Origin: JASBZA01 sp964345295
Lineage (GTDB): Bacteria; Bacillota; Clostridia; Saccharofermentanales; Fastidiosipilaceae
Assembly: GCA_964345295.1 (NCBI GenBank)
Contig: CAYFQG010000002.1
Coordinates: 1 to 64,000, forward strand
DNA length: 64,000 bases
Direction of reading: 5' to 3'
This document shows, one piece after another, positions 44,877 through 55,200 of this stretch. Under the pieces are notes generated by a model. It was given only the letters and a program-made list of their open reading frames with translations. It did no database searches and was not told the DNA's origin. A program made the position numbers and the translations under genes. The first letter of the stretch is position 1. Every line of letters starts with the position of its first letter.

Positions 44877-44907
44877 TTACAATTTAGGCCTGATTTAGCC
44901 TTATAAT
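44877..44907 (+). promoter_or_regulatory. Promoter of the CNNM gene leader
   Basis: A perfect TATAAT at 44902-44907 with TTACAA 19 bases upstream. The start of transcription would be near 44914, giving a leader of about 208 bases before the CNNM start codon. Confidence 0.5.
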
Positions 44908-44914
44908 TGGGATA

Positions 44915-45120
44915 AATTAATCGATGCTCTCACAAAATTTATCAATGAGTATCGTGGGTTTCAGGGTACCGGCGTTTTTAGGCCAAATGTTCTCGATTAG
45001 AGGGAGCCTTGGCAGGCGGTCCGCAACCTTGGACTCGGTGGAGGACTACTTTAGTGGACGATGGCTGGTTATGTAGGTTTTTACCCATACCTACTGCTTT
45101 ACAGGCTACCGAATCAATGG
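44915..45120 (+). ncRNA. Structured 5' leader of unknown class
   Basis: A GC-richer stretch between promoter and CNNM gene. It holds a hairpin CGATGCTC/GAGTATCG (44933-44970 region), a GTCC/GGAC pair, and a stem GTAGGT/ACCTAC near 45074-45095. It could be a metal-responsive leader, as Mg2+ transport genes often have one, but I could not match it to the M-box consensus or other riboswitches I know. Confidence 0.35.
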
Positions 45121-45122
45121 GA

Positions 45123-46568
45123 ATGGAAAGAAGTATTTTTTTAGAAATTTTGATTATTCTAATCCTTATCCTATTTAACGCCTTTTTTGCTGCCACCGAA
45201 ATGGCAGTTGTTTCTTTAAATGACAATGCAATAAAAAAAGAAGCCGATGAGGGATCCAAGAAAGCCAAGAGACTTTTGCGCTTTATGGAGAATCCCGGAA
45301 AATTTCTGGCCACCATCCAGGTCGGTGTAACCTTTGCCGGTTTTCTGTCATCTTCTTTTGCAGGTAAAACTTTTGCTTATCGCATGGCATATCTGATTAA
45401 CGATAATCCTTCGAAATTGGTTTTAAACGTCAGTTTAATTCTGGTTACACTTATTATTTCCTATATATCTATCGTTATTGGTGAATTGGTTCCCAAGCAG
45501 ATTGCTCTGGCTAACCCCGACGGCTTTGCCAAAGCGGTAGGAGGTCTACTGGTTTTCTTTGACTATATCTTCAGACCCCTCACCTGGCTAATTTCCCATT
45601 CGTCCGGCCTGATTCTGCGTTTGTTGCGGATTAATCCCGACGATTACCAACAGGTCGCAACAGAAGAAGAGATTCGTATGCTCCTGGAACAAGGCAGTAA
45701 ATCGGGCAGTATTCACTCGGAAGAGAGCCAAATGATTGTCAACGTCTTTGAATTCAATGACAAAGAAGTTTCGGAGATTATGACCCACCGTACCAACGTC
45801 ATTGCCTTAGATATTGATTCCGATTACGAAGAAGCTATGGAAATTGCAGTCCATGAGAAGTACAGTCGTATTCCTGTTTATGAAGAGGATATCGACAATA
45901 TTAAAGGTATATTAAATATTAAAGACCTTTTATATTATGCCGCTTCGGATTCCAATCGCGAAAAGTTTAATCTGCGTACGCTAATCCGAGAACCTTACTG
46001 GGTGCCTGAAAGCAAGAATGTGGACGAGCTTTTCCGTGAAATGCAAAGAGAGCACGTTTCCATGGCCGTCGTCATAGACGAATACGGTGGAACAGCCGGT
46101 ATTGTCAGTATTGAGGATATCCTGGAAGAAATTGTCGGTAATATCCAAGACGAATACGACGAGGAAGATTACGACATAAAACAAGTAGCTGAAAATACTT
46201 ATGAAATGAGCGGGCTCTTAGATCCGGAAGATATTACCAGAGTCCTGCCTGACGCGTTTTTCCCCGAGGATGAGGAGTCCGACTACGATACCATAGCCGG
46301 ACTTATCATAAGTCTCCTGGGCCGTATTCCCGACGACGATGAACAAGCCGAATGTGCGTATAGAAACATGGAGTTTAAAGTGTTGTCAATGGATGACAAA
46401 CGTATTGACCGTTTGCAACTCCATATTACCGAGACTTTGGCCTCTTATGAAGAAAGACAAAGACAACTTATGGAAGAGGAGGCGGAATCGAAACTTGAAG
46501 AAATCAAGAAAGAGAATCCGTCTGACGAAAAAGAAAATCGCAAGGAAAAAACATCTAAGCAGGATTGA
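45123..46568 (+). CDS. CNNM/CorC-family transporter (DUF21, CBS pair)
   Basis: About 481 residues. DUF21 domain with three to four membrane helices (about 1-190; early motif FNAFFAATEMAVVSL), a CBS pair (about 215-335: MTHRTNVIALD, YSRIPVYEED, GTAGIVSIEDILEEIVG) and a CorC_HlyC domain (about 350-430), then a charged tail rich in Glu and Lys. Family members export or exchange Mg2+ and other divalent cations; older annotation calls them hemolysin-like. I placed the start at 45123, since the frame upstream overlaps the leader; ATG at 45117 is equally possible. Confidence 0.85.
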   Translation: MERSIFLEILIILILILFNAFFAATEMAVVSLNDNAIKKEADEGSKKAKRLLRFMENPGKFLATIQVGVTFAGFLSSSFAGKTFAYRMAYLINDNPSKLVLNVSLILVTLIISYISIVIGELVPKQIALANPDGFAKAVGGLLVFFDYIFRPLTWLISHSSGLILRLLRINPDDYQQVATEEEIRMLLEQGSKSGSIHSEESQMIVNVFEFNDKEVSEIMTHRTNVIALDIDSDYEEAMEIAVHEKYSRIPVYEEDIDNIKGILNIKDLLYYAASDSNREKFNLRTLIREPYWVPESKNVDELFREMQREHVSMAVVIDEYGGTAGIVSIEDILEEIVGNIQDEYDEEDYDIKQVAENTYEMSGLLDPEDITRVLPDAFFPEDEESDYDTIAGLIISLLGRIPDDDEQAECAYRNMEFKVLSMDDKRIDRLQLHITETLASYEERQRQLMEEEAESKLEEIKKENPSDEKENRKEKTSKQD

Positions 46569-46655
46569 CCTAGAATGTCTCCCCGGGGATGTTTATTGTC
46601 AGAAGCTCCATTAAACTATATAATTTTTGCCATGCGTAAATAGGAGAGGTGTTTT

Positions 46656-48239
46656 ATGGCACACGGAAAAAAAGAACATGAAGATAATAATCTGACCAAG
46701 ACAGAGCAAAACCGCCAAGAGCGCGAAGCTCGCATGGCCGAGATTAGAAAAAGAGGAGGCCAGGCAATGAAGCCCCCTCAAAGCAAGCGTAAAAAGAAGA
46801 AGATTATAGGTACCGTAGTTGGTGTTCTAGTCGCCCTGGTCCTAGTCTTTTATATCTCATGGTTAATGGGTATTCCACAGAGAAATATGAAAGCCATGGA
46901 AGTTAACGGCCAGAAGGTCACGGTTAATGAATATGACTTTTATTACAACCTTATTGCCAACCAATACAACCAGATGCTAGGCCAAGGCGGCGGGGTCTTA
47001 AATAAGAAAGATAGTTCCAAGGCTGTCACCGGAGAAGACTTAAGCTGGGGAGAATTCTTCCACCGTGAAGCCGTTAAGAATTTGGTTAACGATGTGGTGA
47101 CCTACCAGGAAGCGCTGGAAAACGGCAAGACCATTACCGATGAAGATCGTAAGAATGTCGACATCATGGTCGAGTCCTTGCAGCAACAAGTCGGTAAGCC
47201 CTTGGATTTTGAACTTTACCTCCAAGGTATGTACGGCAGATCCATGAATGTTAAGGCATATAAGGACCTAATGGCTCGCCAATATATGGCCATGAATTAT
47301 GCCGCGTCAGTTCCGGAAACTATTGAAGTCTCCGAGGATGAAATCAATAAATACTATGACGAAAACAAGGATACGCTGGATATGGTGACCTACCACAGCT
47401 TTACCTTGAAGACGCCTTTGACCGTTAAGGAAGGCGAGGATGCCTTGTCAGATGAGGAGAAGGCAAAGCGTGTCGATGAAACAGAGACTTTGGCCAAAGA
47501 CATCGTAGAGAAGTTAAAGGCCGATGATAATATGGACGCTTTGGCACAAGAGCACAATAAAGATCAGAAGATTAAAGATTTCTACGCCAAAGACGGAGAC
47601 CAAACGCTTCAGGAAAACCGTGCCGACAGCCAAATCAGAAACAAGGAAGTTAAAACCTGGCTTTATGACGCTGAAAGAAAAGCCGGAGATGCCGCTTACT
47701 TCAAGAATGGAAATGATTTCGAGATTGTCCGCTTTGAGTCCAGAGATAAGGATGAAAGGCAGGTTACCGATGTCATGATTTCTACTTTTGTCAAAACGCC
47801 CGAAATGAAAGAAGGCGAAGAGCAAAGAGAAAAAGACAATGAGAAAATCATGAAGGCGGCTAAGGCATTGGTCAAGCAGTTTACTTCTGAAGAAGCGGTT
47901 AATACCTATGATGAGACCGAGGCCCAGGCCGGTGTACCTAAAGCACAAAAGGCCGTGAAAATTGAGTCGATTACGCCCGTGAAAGCAGCATCTCTGCCTC
48001 CCGAGATTTTGGACTTTGCCTTATCGGACAAAGCCAAAGCCGGTCAGGCCGAACTGATTGATACGGATCAGGCAGTTTACGTAGTGACGGTTTTGGCCAA
48101 CAAGGACAAGGCCAGCTGGTATGTCCAGGCCGAAGAAAAGGTACAAATGCAGACTTATCAGGATCAACATGCCGAAAAGGCAGATCCCGCAAATAACGAG
48201 GTGTCCAAGACCTATCCGGGTTTCCTCCTGGTGGGATAA
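46656..48239 (+). CDS. Membrane-anchored foldase, SurA/PpiC-like peptidyl-prolyl isomerase
   Basis: 527 residues. A short basic cytoplasmic N-terminus rich in Lys (KRKKKKI), a membrane helix (about 50-70), then a SurA-like N-terminal domain (MEVNGQKVTVNEYDFYYNLI at about 88). A central parvulin-type region spans about 245-350 (EINKYYDENKDTLDMVTYHSFTL) and a further helical chaperone region lies toward the C-terminus. The PPIase residues are weakly conserved, so it may work mainly as a chaperone. It folds exported proteins outside the membrane. GAGAGG precedes the ATG. Confidence 0.75.
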   Translation: MAHGKKEHEDNNLTKTEQNRQEREARMAEIRKRGGQAMKPPQSKRKKKKIIGTVVGVLVALVLVFYISWLMGIPQRNMKAMEVNGQKVTVNEYDFYYNLIANQYNQMLGQGGGVLNKKDSSKAVTGEDLSWGEFFHREAVKNLVNDVVTYQEALENGKTITDEDRKNVDIMVESLQQQVGKPLDFELYLQGMYGRSMNVKAYKDLMARQYMAMNYAASVPETIEVSEDEINKYYDENKDTLDMVTYHSFTLKTPLTVKEGEDALSDEEKAKRVDETETLAKDIVEKLKADDNMDALAQEHNKDQKIKDFYAKDGDQTLQENRADSQIRNKEVKTWLYDAERKAGDAAYFKNGNDFEIVRFESRDKDERQVTDVMISTFVKTPEMKEGEEQREKDNEKIMKAAKALVKQFTSEEAVNTYDETEAQAGVPKAQKAVKIESITPVKAASLPPEILDFALSDKAKAGQAELIDTDQAVYVVTVLANKDKASWYVQAEEKVQMQTYQDQHAEKADPANNEVSKTYPGFLLVG

Positions 48240-48322
48240 GTCGCAAATTTAAACAACACTTGTGCAAAATAGAGAATTAATTCTCTCATAGTTTCGATTT
48301 TCTCCAAATCATAGAAAAGCAC

Positions 48323-48371
48323 TTGACAAAATCTTAGATTCTTGCTAATTGATTTTCTCAATGCTACTATT
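48323..48371 (+). promoter_or_regulatory. Probable rpoB promoter region
   Basis: A consensus TTGACA at 48323-48328, but the -10 at 17 bases (TAATTG) is weak. A second option, TTGCTA at 48342 with extended -10 TGCTACTAT (48363-48370) at 17 bases, overlaps it. Either would start RNA just before the hairpin at 48383. Confidence 0.5.
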
Positions 48372-48382
48372 GGTGAACTACT

Positions 48383-48414
48383 GTAGCCCTAATTCTTTTT
48401 AGGGCTACTTTTAT
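48383..48414 (+). terminator. Terminator or attenuator hairpin in the rpoB leader
   Basis: Perfect 8-bp stem GTAGCCCT/AGGGCTAC with a 10-base loop, followed by TTTTAT. It could end the foldase transcript, or act as an attenuator in the rpoBC leader, because a promoter lies upstream. Confidence 0.65.
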
Positions 48415-48479
48415 CAGCCTACCTTTATTTGGTAGCAAATGGTCTTTAGGCCATTAGAATTTTGTGAGGTGAAAGCATA

Positions 48480-51400
48480 ATGGTGCATCCGGTTAAGTAT
48501 GGGCGAGCAGAAAGGATGTCATACTCGAAACTCGAAGAAGTAATTGACATGCCTAATTTGGTGGATATCCAGAAGAAATCCTACGAGTGGTTTATTGAAG
48601 AGGGTTTACAGGAAGTTTTGGATTCCATTTCTCCGATTGTAGACGACGGAGTAGGTGAATTAGAACTCCATCTTTTAAGTACGAATTTTAAGATGGACCA
48701 GCCCAAATATTCCATGGATGAGTGTAGAAACAGAGATGCCAACTACGAAGCTCCCCTGGAAATGAAGGTCCGCCTGGTCAACCGCAGGACCAACAACGTC
48801 AAGGAGCAGGAAGTGTTCTTGGGCGATTTCCCTATTATGACCCCTACCGGTACCTTTATTATTAACGGTGCCGAGCGTGTCGTCATTTCTCAGTTGGTTC
48901 GTTCTCCCGGTGCTTATTTCACACCTGTTAAGAATAATAAAACCGGTAAAGATCTTTACGGTTTACAGATTATTCCTAACCGCGGTGCTTGGATTGAGAT
49001 GGAGACCGACAAGAACGATGTTATTTACATCCGTATTGACCGTACCCGTAAATTTCCCCTCACCATGTTCTTAAGAACTTTAGGTTTCGGAACCAACGAT
49101 GAGATTATTGCTAAGTTCGGTGACGATGAACGTATATTGGCAACGCTTGCCAAAGACAACACAACCAACCGCGATGACGCTTTACTCCAGCTTTACGATA
49201 AGTTGCGTCCGGGTGAGTTGGTTTCGCCCGAGGGTGCCGAAGCACACATCAACTCCATGTTCTTCGACGACAGACGCTATGACCTGGCCAAAGTCGGTAT
49301 TTACACAACCAACCGTAAATTTGCTATTGCGTCCAGAATTATGGGCCACAAGGCAACCGAAAATATTCTTTCTCCCGACGGTGAGATTTTGGCTGAAGAA
49401 GGCCAAATCATCTCCGAAGATGCCGCCTGGGAAATTCAAAACGCCGGTGTCAACGAAGTCGTCGTTACCCCGATGGTTCTGGTTGGTGATGTTTTAACCG
49501 AAGGCGTGGGTACGGTTAGAGTTATTGGTAACGGTCGTGTAGACACCAAGCTTTTCTTATCACATTTCTTCAGTCCCGAAGTTTTGGATAAGGTTAAGCC
49601 CGAAGCTGCCGGCATTACCGAGATGGTTCGAGTCAACGAACTACGCAGCATTGTTGCCGAAGTCCAAAACGGCGAAGGTGACGAGGCTGAAGAAATCAAC
49701 CGTCTCTTGAAGAAGCACAGCAATAAGCTTTGCCCCAAGCACATTACCGTAGACGATATCATCGCTTCGGTCAGCTACCTCATAGGTCTTTATCATGATA
49801 TCGGCAGACTGGACGACATTGACCACTTAGGTAACCGACGTGTCCGTTCTGTTGGTGAGCTGTTGCAAAATCAGATCCGTATCGGTTTCTCTCGTACAGA
49901 GCGTATCGTTAGAGAGAGAATGCGTTCTTTAAACGACCCTGAAACCGTTACCGCCAAGCAACTGATTAACTCCAGACCTGTCAGTGCCATTATTAAAGAG
50001 TTCTTCGGATCTTCACAGCTGTCTCAGTTCATGGACCAACATAACCCCTTGGCTGAATTGACTAATAAGAGACGTCTGTCGGCCTTAGGTCCGGGCGGTC
50101 TTAGCAGAGACCGGGCCAACTTCGAAGTCCGTGACGTTCACACCTCGCACTACGGTCGTATGTGTCCGATTGAGACACCGGAAGGCCCCAACATCGGTTT
50201 GATTAACTCTTTGGCCACCTACGCCAAGGTCAACGAATACGGCTTTATTGAAACCCCTTATCGTATTTATGATAAGGAGAAGGGCATCGTTACCAAAGAA
50301 GTACGCTACATGACTGCCGACGAAGAAGACAACTTCTTTATCGCCATGGCCAACGAGCCTTTGGACGAGGAAGGCCATTTCATTTCTAAGAAGGTTACCG
50401 CTCGTTGGTTGGATAAATTTATGGAGGTATCGCCCGACAAGATTGACTTGATGGACGTTTCGCCCAAGCAGATTGTCTCGGTTGCCACCTCGTTGATTCC
50501 CTTCCTTGGTAACGACGACGCCAACCGTGCCTTGATGGGTTCCAACATGCAGCGTCAGGCCGTTCCTTTGATCCAGACGGATTCACCTATTATCGGTACC
50601 GGTATGGAGTACAAAGCGGCCAAAGACTCCGGTGTCTGTGTCATTGCCGAAAACAGCGGTGTTGTTGAAAGAGTAACGGCTGACCACATTGAAATCAGAA
50701 CTTCAGCCGCTTCCAAGGATGAATACAACCTGATTAAATATAGAAGATCTAACCACTCTACCTGTGTCAACCAAAGACCATTGGTAAGAGTTGGTGACAA
50801 GGTTGAAGCCGGCGACATTATTGCCGACGGTCCGGCTACCGACAACGGCGAGTTGGCCTTAGGCCGTAACGCCCTCATCGGCTTCATGTCCTGGGAAGGT
50901 TATAACTACGAAGACGCTGTTTTGATTAACGAAAGTTTAGTTCGTGACGACGTTTACACCTCGATTCATATTGAAGAATATGAGTGTGAGGCCAGAGATA
51001 CCAAGCTGGGCGCCGAGGAAATTACACGTGAAATTCCTCAGGTTTCCGACGATATCCTGCGTGACTTGGACGAGCACGGTATTATCCGAGTCGGTGCCGA
51101 AGTCAGAGCCGGAGACATCCTGGTCGGTAAGATTACACCTAAGGGTGAAACCGAGCTGACGGCAGAAGAAAGACTGTATCGCGCCATCTTCGGCGAGAAG
51201 GTCAAAGAAGTTCGAGATACCTCTGTCAGAGTTCCTCACGGTGAGGACGGTATTGTTGTAGATATTAAGACCTTTGACCGTGAAAACGGCGATGAGTTAA
51301 GACACGGTGTCAACAAGTTGGTCCGCGTCTATGTAGCTCAGAAACGTAAGCTGTCGGTCGGTGACAAGATGGCCGGACGTCACGGTAACAAGGGTGTTAT

Positions 51401-52202
51401 TTCCAGAATTCTTCCTTCGGAAGATATGCCTTACTTAGAAGACGGTACACCTTTGGACATCGTCTTAAATCCCTTGGGCGTTCCTTCTCGTATGAATATC
51501 GGACAGCTCCTGGAAGTTCACTTAGGTCGTTGTGCCCTCCACAAGGGTTGGAAGATGGCCACGCCTGTCTTCGATGGTGCGGATGAGCACGACATTCAGG
51601 AAATGTTCAGAGATTGCGGTTTCGACGAAGACGGTAAGACAGTCGTCTACGACGGCAGAACCGGCGAACCCTTCGAGAACCGTGTCACCGTAGGTATCAT
51701 GTACTATCTGAAGCTCCACCACTTGGTAGACGACAAGATTCACGCTAGATCCATTGGTCCTTACTCCTTAGTTACACAGCAGCCTCTGGGCGGTAAGGCT
51801 CAGTTCGGCGGCCAAAGATTCGGTGAGATGGAAGTTTGGGCCCTCCAAGCTTACGGTGCGGCCTACACTCTGCGTGAGATTCTGACTGTCAAATCTGACG
51901 ACGTAGCCGGTAGAACCAAGACCTACGAAGCTATTGTGAAGGGTGAAAACATCCCTGAATCCGGCACACCTGAATCCTTCAAGGTTCTTATTAAAGAAAT
52001 GCAAAGTCTCTGTCTCGATGTCAGAATTTTGTATCAGGACGAAGAAGTCGATTTGGAAGATATGGATGATGAAGAGTACGAAGCTTCGACCAAGCATGTT
52101 AACCGCTTGCGCCAGTTGATCGGTTCCATCGATGAAGAAGAAGAAGACGATTCGGTATTTGAGAAATCCGGTTTCTCCATTGCAACCGGGGAAGAAGAGT
52201 AA
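48480..52202 (+). CDS. rpoB: RNA polymerase beta subunit
   Basis: 1240 residues. Canonical blocks: MPNLVDIQKKSYEWF at the start, the rifampicin-pocket region SQLSQFMDQHNPLAELT (about 511-527), GPNIGLINSLA, the lobe FMSWEGYNYEDAVLINE and the C-terminal GGKAQFGGQRFGEMEVWALQAYGA. The residue equivalent to E. coli His526 is Asn529 here (codon AAT at 50064), a substitution linked to reduced rifampicin binding; Asp516 and Ser531 equivalents are kept. SD GAGGTG. It does not follow rplJL, as it does in many bacteria. Confidence 0.97.
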   Translation: MVHPVKYGRAERMSYSKLEEVIDMPNLVDIQKKSYEWFIEEGLQEVLDSISPIVDDGVGELELHLLSTNFKMDQPKYSMDECRNRDANYEAPLEMKVRLVNRRTNNVKEQEVFLGDFPIMTPTGTFIINGAERVVISQLVRSPGAYFTPVKNNKTGKDLYGLQIIPNRGAWIEMETDKNDVIYIRIDRTRKFPLTMFLRTLGFGTNDEIIAKFGDDERILATLAKDNTTNRDDALLQLYDKLRPGELVSPEGAEAHINSMFFDDRRYDLAKVGIYTTNRKFAIASRIMGHKATENILSPDGEILAEEGQIISEDAAWEIQNAGVNEVVVTPMVLVGDVLTEGVGTVRVIGNGRVDTKLFLSHFFSPEVLDKVKPEAAGITEMVRVNELRSIVAEVQNGEGDEAEEINRLLKKHSNKLCPKHITVDDIIASVSYLIGLYHDIGRLDDIDHLGNRRVRSVGELLQNQIRIGFSRTERIVRERMRSLNDPETVTAKQLINSRPVSAIIKEFFGSSQLSQFMDQHNPLAELTNKRRLSALGPGGLSRDRANFEVRDVHTSHYGRMCPIETPEGPNIGLINSLATYAKVNEYGFIETPYRIYDKEKGIVTKEVRYMTADEEDNFFIAMANEPLDEEGHFISKKVTARWLDKFMEVSPDKIDLMDVSPKQIVSVATSLIPFLGNDDANRALMGSNMQRQAVPLIQTDSPIIGTGMEYKAAKDSGVCVIAENSGVVERVTADHIEIRTSAASKDEYNLIKYRRSNHSTCVNQRPLVRVGDKVEAGDIIADGPATDNGELALGRNALIGFMSWEGYNYEDAVLINESLVRDDVYTSIHIEEYECEARDTKLGAEEITREIPQVSDDILRDLDEHGIIRVGAEVRAGDILVGKITPKGETELTAEERLYRAIFGEKVKEVRDTSVRVPHGEDGIVVDIKTFDRENGDELRHGVNKLVRVYVAQKRKLSVGDKMAGRHGNKGVISRILPSEDMPYLEDGTPLDIVLNPLGVPSRMNIGQLLEVHLGRCALHKGWKMATPVFDGADEHDIQEMFRDCGFDEDGKTVVYDGRTGEPFENRVTVGIMYYLKLHHLVDDKIHARSIGPYSLVTQQPLGGKAQFGGQRFGEMEVWALQAYGAAYTLREILTVKSDDVAGRTKTYEAIVKGENIPESGTPESFKVLIKEMQSLCLDVRILYQDEEVDLEDMDDEEYEASTKHVNRLRQLIGSIDEEEEDDSVFEKSGFSIATGEEE

Positions 52203-52220
52203 GAAAGGACAAGATAAATC

Positions 52221-55200
52221 ATGGCTGATTTGCGCTTAACATCGGGTAATAAACCCAATGAACATAACAAAAAGGATTTAGACTTCGAAGCGATTAGCAT
52301 TCGTCTGGCTTCTCCGGAAAAAATCTTGGAATGGTCGCACGGTGAGGTAAAAAAGCCCGAGACCATTAACTACCGTACATTAAAACCCGAGAAGGACGGT
52401 CTTTTCTGCGAAAGAATCTTCGGTCCTTCCAAAGACTGGGAGTGCCATTGCGGTAAGTATAAGAAAATCCGTTATAAAGGCATCGTCTGTGACAAGTGCG
52501 GTGTTGAAGTAACCAAGTCCAAGGTACGTCGTGAGCGTATGGGTCACATTAAGCTGGCCGCTCCCGTTTCCCACATTTGGTATTTCAGAGGTATCCCCAG
52601 CCGTATGGGTCTGATTCTAGACATCTCGCCCAGACAACTGGAGCGTGTCCTTTACTTTGCCAACTACATTGTTTTGGACAAAGGCGATACCAACCTGGCC
52701 AACCACCAGATCCTGGAAGAGGGCGAATACCGTGACGCTTTAAAAGAGTACGGCAGAGATGCCTTCCGTGTCGGCATGGGTGCCGAAGCGGTAAAAGAGC
52801 TCTTACAGCAGATTGATACCAAGGAGCTCACCGCTCAGCTGAAAGAAGAAGTCCGTGAGGCCAAGGGCCAAAAGCGTGTCCGTTTAATCAAGCGTTTGGA
52901 AGTGGTTGAAGCTTTTGAGAAGTCCGACAACAAGCCCGAGTGGATGGTCCTGGATGTTTTACCGGTCCTTCCTCCCGACCTGCGTCCTATGGTTCAGTTG
53001 GACGGTGGACGTTTTGCGACTTCCGACCTCAACGACTTATATAGAAGAGTTATCAACCGTAACAACCGTTTAAACAAGCTTTTGCAACTGGGTGCGCCCG
53101 ACATTATCGTTCGTAACGAGAAACGCATGTTGCAAGAAGCCGTTGACTCCCTGATTGACAACGGTCGTAGAGGCCGTGCCGTTACGGGAGCCGGTAACCG
53201 AGCCCTTAAGTCTTTGTCTGACTTACTTAAAGGTAAGCAAGGCCGTTTCCGCCAGAACCTCTTAGGTAAGCGTGTAGACTACTCCGGCCGTTCGGTTATC
53301 GTTGTTGGTCCCGAGTTGAAAATGCACCAATGCGGATTACCAACCGAGATGGCTATCGAGTTGTTCAAGCCTTTTGTTATGAAGCGTTTGGTAGAGGAGA
53401 ACTACTCTCACAATATTAAGACCGCTAAGAATCTGGTCGAAAGAGGCGACGATATCGTTTGGGATATCCTGGCCGAAGTTATTGTCGACCACCCGGTTAT
53501 GCTGAACCGTGCACCTACCTTGCACCGTTTGGGTATCCAGGCCTTCGAGCCGGTCCTGGTCCAGGGCAGAGCTATCCAGCTTCATCCTTTGGCCTGTACT
53601 GCCTTTAACGCCGACTTCGACGGTGACCAGATGGCTGTGCACGTACCCTTGTCGGCCGAGGCTCAGGCAGAAGCACGTTTCCTCATGCTCCATGCCAATA
53701 ACCTTTTGAAACCCCAGGACGGAAAGCCCGTTACCGTTCCTACGCAGGACATGGTTTTAGGTCTTTACTATCTGACTATCGACAAGCCCGGCGAAATCGG
53801 TGAAGGCAAGGTCTTCTCCAGCTACGCCGAAGCCATCATGGCCCACGACCAAGGCCAGCTCGGTACCCACGCCGAAATCTCTATCATGATGGAGAAGGAA
53901 GTAGACGGCAAGGTCATCAAGCGCCTGGTCAAATCCACCCTGGGTCGCTTCATGTTCAACTCCATCCTGCCTCAGAACTTAGGTTATGTGGACAGAACCG
54001 TGGAAGGCCACGAGTTGGATCTGGAAGTGGACTTCCTGGTCAGCAAGAAGAAGTTAGGCGAAATTGTCGAGCGTTGTATCCGTATTAATGGTATTTCCAA
54101 CACGGCCAAAGTCTTAGACGACATCAAGGCCATGGGTTACCACATGTCGACCAAGTCCGGTATTTCCATCAGTGTTTTCGACATGATTGTGCCCGGCGTT
54201 AAGCAGGAGTTCTTGGATAAGGCCGACCGTCAAATTGAATACATTAACAAACAGCACCAACGCGGTTTGTTGAACGAAGAAGGCAGATCGCTTGCGGCCA
54301 TCCGAATTTGGAACAAGACCACGGACGACATTACCGAAGCTTTGAAGGAATCTATGGACAAGTACAACACCATTGCCATGATGTCCCAGTCCGGAGCCCG
54401 TGGTTCTATCTCCCAGATCAAACAGTTGGCCGGTATGCGTGGTAACATGTCCGATACATCCGGTAATACGATTGAAATCCCTATTAAGTCTAACCTCCGT
54501 GAAGGTATGAACGTGTTGGAGTTCTTCATTTCTTCCCACGGTGCCCGTAAGGCCCTGTCCGATACGGCTCTGAAGACGGCCGACTCCGGTTACCTGACCA
54601 GAAGATTGGTAGACGTTGCACAAGACATCATCATTTCCGAAGCCGATTGCGGTACGGATGAAGTCATTGAGATTAAGGCCCTCACCTCCGGCTCTGCTAT
54701 GAGTAAGCGTGTGATTAAGACCTTGTCCGAGCGTATCAGCGGCCGCTATGCCGGCAGAGATATCGTTGATCCTACGACCGACGAAGTCATCGTGGCCAAA
54801 GGCGACCTCATTACGCAGGATTTGGCCGAGAAGATTGAAGCATCCGGTCTGGAGAGAGTGCCTATCCGTTCCGTCTTGACCTGTGAATCCCCTTACGGCG
54901 TCTGTGCCAAGTGCTACGGCCTGAACCTGGCTACCGGTAAAGAAGCGGTGGTCGGTGAAGCAGTCGGTATTATGGCCGCCCAGTCTATCGGTGAACCCGG
55001 TACACAGCTCACCATGCGTACCTTCCATACCGGTGGTATTGCAACGGCAGGTGAAGATATCACACAAGGTTTGCCCCGTGTTGAGGAACTTTTCGAGGCT
55101 CGTAGACCTAAGGGTCAGGCCCTCATGACCGAAGTAGCCGGTGTTGTCTCGATTAAGGACGGCGCCAAGCGTAAACGTGACATCACCGTTACCAATGAAG

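Noticed and set aside
44915..45120. M-box or FMN riboswitch in the CNNM leader
   Set aside because: Isolated words resemble the 3' part of both classes, but the invariant blocks are missing. I kept it only as an unclassified leader.
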